DNA of 64,000 nt from Epiperipatus broadwayi (lineage: Eukaryota; Onychophora; Udeonychophora; Euonychophora; Peripatidae), in assembly GCA_028023455.1 (NCBI GenBank), contig JAQFVV010006220.1, forward strand, positions 7,979,852-8,043,851. The letters run 5' to 3'. Positions 58,821 to 64,000 of this stretch are shown here, one piece after another (within the stretch, counting starts at the first letter, position 1; the number at the start of each line of letters is the position of its first letter). The notes beneath the pieces were generated by a model. The model was given only the letters and a program-made list of their open reading frames with translations. It did no database searches and was not told the DNA's origin. The translations under genes were made by a program, and so were the position numbers.

Positions 58821-61800
58821 AAAAAGATACATTTTAGATACCACTAGATACTATAAGAAATGAATAAAATCTAAAGCTATGAACAAATTTTAATGAAAAA
58901 TTTTATCACATTAAAATTAAACAATTGTTTCAAAATTTCAATCTCAGTTTTGATAAGGGCAACAGACCTTAATTCACATAGAAGTAACAATTTCATACTC
59001 TTGCATGAGATAATTTAACAGAAGAAATTTATTAAATCTCAAATTTAAGAGATTAACTAAAATTAAAATGCTTTTAAAAATTTGTTAATACACTACAAAT
59101 AACTGTTTCCATATAATCTGCTGCGGAGTATACCACTTATTTGAAAAAAGACCAAATTTAACATACATAGTTAGATATATTTCATGAAGTATACAAATGA
59201 ATATGCTAGCAAAACTCAAACCTTAACATTTCAATATCAAATGACTAAATAAAACTAATCAACTTACAAAAATGTATAACTTCATGAATAGATAATCTAT
59301 GGTACACTAGTACCAGTTCATGTTATTATATCAATTAATTAATTGTGCTTGCTAATTTAAATTATTATTGTCAATTATCCACTTATATAGTGCTTATATG
59401 ATTCACAGTAAGATGATGACAGACTAGAAAACAAATTCATCTTTGTAAACACTCTCTTTCTCAGAGTTTGTTCTATCAATAATATTTAAATAAAAGGTAA
59501 TTGCTTTACAGCTAATATGCTCATTCAACAAACATAAATTTAACACACTATATCAATAATGATTTTTTTACCCATAGCTTCATTAATGCACAAAACATTG
59601 AGTTTAAATCAAATAGAATTAAAACAGATTTTTGAATGTTTATTTGAATGCAGTACAAATGCAGCAACTATGTCTTTATGTGGATAGTAGTACATTTTAT
59701 AGAATACTTTTAACACATATACTGTGTAGATGTTTTTAGCATATAAATGATATAATTTAATTAAAAAATTACTATCATAAATAAAAGTAATTAACAGGAT
59801 AAAAAATAAATAATGCAGTTTTTTTAAACGTAAGTGGCATAATAAATTGCAATAGCACATTCATAATATACTCATATCGACATAAATACATATTGGATAT
59901 GTTCACTTAATTATTCACCTTCCCCCCTATAAAAAAAAAAAAAAGAAAAAAAACGTTTGCTGTTTCTCTCTGTTCTTCATTCTTCTTGGGCTAAAAACTG
60001 ATGATGAATTTAAAAACATCATATAGACATTACATTTTCTTAGTGTCACTCTTATCAGTAGAGTGTTCATCAGCAGTTTTAGATGAACATTACTTTTTAA
60101 CTTTACTACATACCAAAATATTTTTTATATTAAAGTCTTCATAAATAATCAATGCTTTTTGATGATGGAATATATTTTTAACATTACATTTTTTATTGAA
60201 AATTCTTTCAGCAAATATTTCCCACTACAAATTTATATAATTTTCCAGTTTTTATTTCATACTTATTTGCGGTGAACGTAATTTTAATCATTCAAGAACA
60301 CAAGGAATACTAGCATGGATTTCTTTTTAGTTTTTTAATAATTTCATAAATTGGTGATTTATTCAAATTGAATATCAAACCTGTTTCACTAAATAATTTT
60401 TTAAATTCATAACTAAGTCAATTGTACTCCAAAGTTTTCTTTTAATCTTGGCAGAATTACTACCATTAATATATTTGCACTTCGAAGAATTTTAATTTTC
60501 TAAGTCACTCCAACAATGTAATAATTGAAAACAACTGTATTAAGTGTGATAGAATGTGAAACAACTAAAAAATATCTGTTGCTATACAGTCAACTACATA
60601 ATATAAACTTTTTAAATTTCTATATAGAAACCATAGCTTTTGAGAATGCAGATACAGTGGCCATACTATATTTTCCATTTTGTTCAATACTTTCATAATT
60701 TTTTTTAATAATTACAGATAATCATGTTCTTAAGATACATCTATTAATAAACCAATTATTAAGCATATACATTAAACCTCTACAGTGTACCTTTATAAAG
60801 ATATATATATATCATAATAGTTCACTTAGTAATTAACAAACAAGACCAACTCTTAAGCAATGCAAGATCATTCTTCAATTTTTCACAAATTCATTATCGA
60901 TTTAATTTCCATAAATTTAATTCTATGTAGAATTCTGTTTGTTAATAATTTGCTAATATATCACATTGCAAATGTTTTTTTTTTTTTTACAAATACTGTT
61001 TAATTTTTCTTATAAAGTTCATTGTGCATATAATATACTTTGTAGCCAATCTTTTTCATCTAAGGTTTCACAATACATATCCTAAATTCGTAATAGTCCT
61101 CAAATCAGTGATTTTTTTTTTTTTAAAAAGAAGAATAAACTAGCAATATGCAATTAAAAAACGTGGATACAATCTTCCAGCAAAATAAATAATAGTTGTC
61201 TTCTAGCTAAGAATAGATAGGTTTTCATTTACCAATCTATATTAGATAATTAGATAAGTTTAGTTAACTAAGGGCTAAATATCTAAAAAAAAAAAAATCT
61301 ATACTTGTAATTTTTTTCAACTCTTACTAGCTTAAACTAAATATAGATCATAGACAAAGCAGGCAGATGAAATACACTACATTATAAAACACAATAATTA
61401 TATGGTATTAATCAAATACTTTGATTCATTTCTAATATATTAGATATCTTAATATTGAAATGATTATTTCCTTGTCATAATCACATTCATTGTGATCACC
61501 CTGACTGCTGAAAAATCCCAGAGTAAACTCTCTTCCGATGTCAGTCTAAAATGATATCTAAAACTAAATTTATATTACATTCTACATTCAAACTAATAGT
61601 AAAAACAGTAATATAAATTTTCTTATCATTTGGCATCTGGCATTAAAAAAAAATATTCTTCATGAAATTAATGATAAGAATATTGGCAAACCTTCATAAA
61701 CAACAAACTATATGATAACTTAGTAATACCATATTTCATTTCAAATCATTTTATTTTACTCAGTGTTGTTTTATATTTTATTTAAAGCAATAAAAAATAG

Positions 61801-62559
61801 GATCAATAAAACCAATCAACATAACACCAAGAGCAATTCTACTTCAAAAGACAGAAGAATAACCCAATAAAGCAAGCAAAATTGTAAAATAAATAAAATA
61901 TGCAAGCAAAATAGTCACTTGTTTATCCTAATATACATAATTTTGATAAAAAGATGTCAAATGCTAAATTTTAGTAAAGCCTAAGGAATAAATTGTTTCA
62001 AGCAACTATGATAATGTGAACAAAACAAATAATTTATTTCTTCTAACATGTATAGTTTTGAAAAAATCAAATTCTGCCATTAAAATAAATATTTTTTCCA
62101 TAAAACTGAAGTTAAAAGATTACAATCTTGAAATGTTTTGGATAGAACAAATGGTTTCCTATTATGCAATGTGAAAATGATGACTAAATTGTCAAAAGAA
62201 AATTCCACTCTGTAATATAAAAATATTTATAAACAATCTTTGACAAACAATAAAATATCAGAAGCTAAAAAAAAAAAAATCAAGTAATTTGGCTATTCAT
62301 CAGGGTAACTAATCCATGCCATCACAGTTAAACATTCATTATTTTGATATATTTTAACCTTTGTACAATGGTATTTTTAGATTATATGGTGATTACAATG
62401 TGTCTTATCATTACTGACCATATTAATGATTCTTTGCATTTACACTAAACCTTTTATCTTTTAATTATATTTATACAAAATCATTGGGATACATCTAACT
62501 ATATCACACAAACAATATAAGAAGGCCTCAACAGCATAATTGCCTCTATCAAAAAATGA
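58821..62559. other. AT-rich stretch without recognised gene
   Basis: No supported gene. Around 59990-60480 the minus strand gives protein-like but unplaceable wording across stops, possibly another old transposase, not called. Poly-A/T runs occur near 59932, 60977, 61110 and 61288. Confidence 0.45.
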
Positions 62560-62589
62560 TGAAACATCTTTTTTAAAAAAGATGTTTCA
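62560..62589. repeat. perfect 30-bp palindrome
   Basis: TGAAACATCTTTTTT is followed directly by its exact reverse complement, with no loop. It could extrude as a cruciform, or act as a bidirectional terminator-like hairpin in RNA. It is not part of any element recognised here. Confidence 0.8.
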
Positions 62590-63235
62590 AGAGTCCTTTA
62601 AAAGCATTACTCTAGAAGACACTAAACTGAAGAAAGATCATGTAAAAAGCAAATACATATCTTGAAAATTTCTGTTTTCTATATCTAAATGCATGGCCTT
62701 TCCCCCCAGCTCTTAACCGGCTAAACAAAGATGACAGAGGTTAACTGATTTTCAATCTCTCACAACTATTTCTATATAATCATTGCAAATACTTTTTGGT
62801 ATTCCTCATGCTTATTATTAAGTTATTTATTCTTAGATAACAATTATCAATCTACTAAAAATACACTGATAGCCTTCTCACTACTGTACATAGCAAACCT
62901 TTATTTGCACTTATATCAAACATATTTTTGACAACTAAAACATTTTATCTCATTCTTAAAAATCAGAATTTAAATTACATCCCATTTGCTCATTTTGCAA
63001 ATTACTTTGAACTTCCTCAAATTTCTAAATTCTACATGGATCTATGTAAAACTGCCATTTCCATAAATGACAAGTTTACACTAAGATATAGATTTTTGTA
63101 TTTCAACTTTATCTAGGTTTTAGTTCTATTAAATTAAGATATTACTATTTAAATAAAAGAAATGTCAATGTAATTTATTATATAAATTATTTAAGGCCAT
63201 ATATCCATTATTAACTGATCTAATGTAAATTAATC

Positions 63236-64000
63236 TAGGCCTTCTCAAACTTTTTTCACTCTCAACTTCTTTTGATTAGCCAAAAATTTTCATAACACTC
63301 TTACTTAAATTATTAAAACTATAAGCATTAAGAATACAATTTAATTCAACAGAAAATCATTAATTTTAAATACCAAAATGAAAGGGCAGAGTAAAGATCA
63401 AACCTTACAGGTCATGAGGCTATTGTTTGGCCAAAACTTACTTTTACCTGCTTTTAGGTCATGAGGGCAAGCATTTGGACAAAACATTTTTTTCCTGCTT
63501 TCACAAATGATAAGTATTTGAATATAACTTTTTATTCTTTCTCTGCTTTTAGATATTTATTTTCTTATACATGCTTAATGTTCAACAATTACATGATAAA
63601 ATAAAAAATTCTCATGTATTTACATATTATTTACTAAAAAGAAAAAGTAATCAAAGGTCTGCAGAAGACAACCAACAAAGGTGCAATAAACATCACATGA
63701 CCACCTCCTCTTATGCTTGTGCAATGTTAATTGTAACATAATAAAGATAAAAATTTCATAATTTAAAATATAATAAAAATAAAATATTTGTGTATTTATT
63801 ATTAAAATCTAAATATTTGCAGTGTAATAAACATAAAATATTCACACAAATTGTAGTGTAATAAAGATAAAATATTCATGTACTTATAGTGTAATAAAGA
63901 TGAAATATCCATATATTTGTAGTGTAACAATGATAAAAAAAAATTCAAGTATTTATTGTTAGTATTATTGTAGTCTTATTTAAAATTTGTTTCAATATTT
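63236..64000 (+). mobile_element. hAT-type non-autonomous element, left end, extends beyond window
   Basis: GGCCTTCTCAAACTTTTTTC followed by ACTCTC and GATTAGCC resembles the CAGTGCTTCTCAAACTTTTT end wording of arthropod and vertebrate hAT MITEs. A 65-bp partial tandem follows (AGGTCATGAGG at 63411 and 63458). The right end is outside the window, so this is judged by the end sequence alone. Confidence 0.4.
63735..63960 (+). repeat. minisatellite, ~34-bp units
   Basis: The motif AGTGTAATAAAGATAAAATA with a TTCATGTATTTAT-type continuation repeats at about 63818, 63853, 63888 and 63921, with two more worn units to the left. It is non-coding. It may be internal to the surrounding hAT-type element. 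Confidence 0.75.

Noticed and set aside
59996-60006. CTGATGATGA resembling a hammerhead core
   Set aside because: No pairing stem II, no GAAA at a usable distance and no family flanks; chance match.
59990-60480. Protein-like minus-strand wording
   Set aside because: No motif sequence that fits a known transposase or RT; not supported.
1-64000. CRISPR arrays, bacterial operons, rRNA genes or standard functional tRNA genes
   Set aside because: No spaced direct repeats, Shine-Dalgarno-led gene strings, rRNA sequence or complete cloverleaf was seen; the tRNA-like pieces are element parts.

Overview
The window is about four-fifths A+T by eye. It is eukaryotic, intron-bearing invertebrate DNA made almost entirely of dead or non-autonomous transposable elements. 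The only piece of a host gene I can support is one exon of a diphosphoinositol polyphosphate phosphohydrolase-type Nudix enzyme (minus strand, 6798-6953), with proper splice sites. Its arthropod-like wording, together with the repeat mix (Ty3/gypsy, APE-type LINEs, hAT, pogo-like, Penelope-like), points to a metazoan and possibly an arthropod. The exact lineage is not resolved.

Layout: 1-1601 is the 3' end of a Ty3/gypsy element. 1608-3451 is a decayed ZMYM1/hAT-like transposase. 3452-12067 is AT-rich, mostly intron-like sequence holding the Nudix exon. 12068-13372 is a DNA transposon with 45-bp inverted repeats and an 8-bp target duplication. 14270-24016 holds two head-to-tail copies of one APE-type LINE, interrupted by three later insertions: a 673-bp foldback, an 825-bp foldback and a 961-bp pogo-like element. 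26831-29078 is an LTR retrotransposon with both LTRs and a gag remnant but no pol. 33757-36875 is a cluster of foldback elements. 38595-43530 is a Penelope-like element (PLE) with reverse transcriptase and GIY-YIG endonuclease, arranged as inverted fragment, forward fragment and near-full copy. 44200-45840 and 56870-58400 are LINE relics. 46400-48480 is a hAT transposase relic split by a palindromic insertion. The right end holds a minisatellite and a hAT-type end.

The most interesting content is a dispersed family of short retroelements (25899-26205, 31573-32178, 46935-47495 and a worn copy near 7927-7980) that carries type I hammerhead ribozymes. Two copies, 31974-32028 (+) and 47032-47086 (-), keep every core position. 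They differ at stem II pairs in ways that preserve pairing. Two members are complete palindromes, so each carries one ribozyme on each strand, and they have 13- and 16-bp target-site duplications. A tRNA-like segment with pol III A- and B-box-like sequences follows the ribozyme.

These elements, two ribozyme-free families at 14641-15313 and 20085-20909, and the PLE share one terminal design: an inverted copy at one end, a forward copy at the other, a one-sided 36-50 nt tail, and 9-16 bp duplications. I infer that the PLE machinery made all of them. This is the best candidate in the window for an undescribed system.
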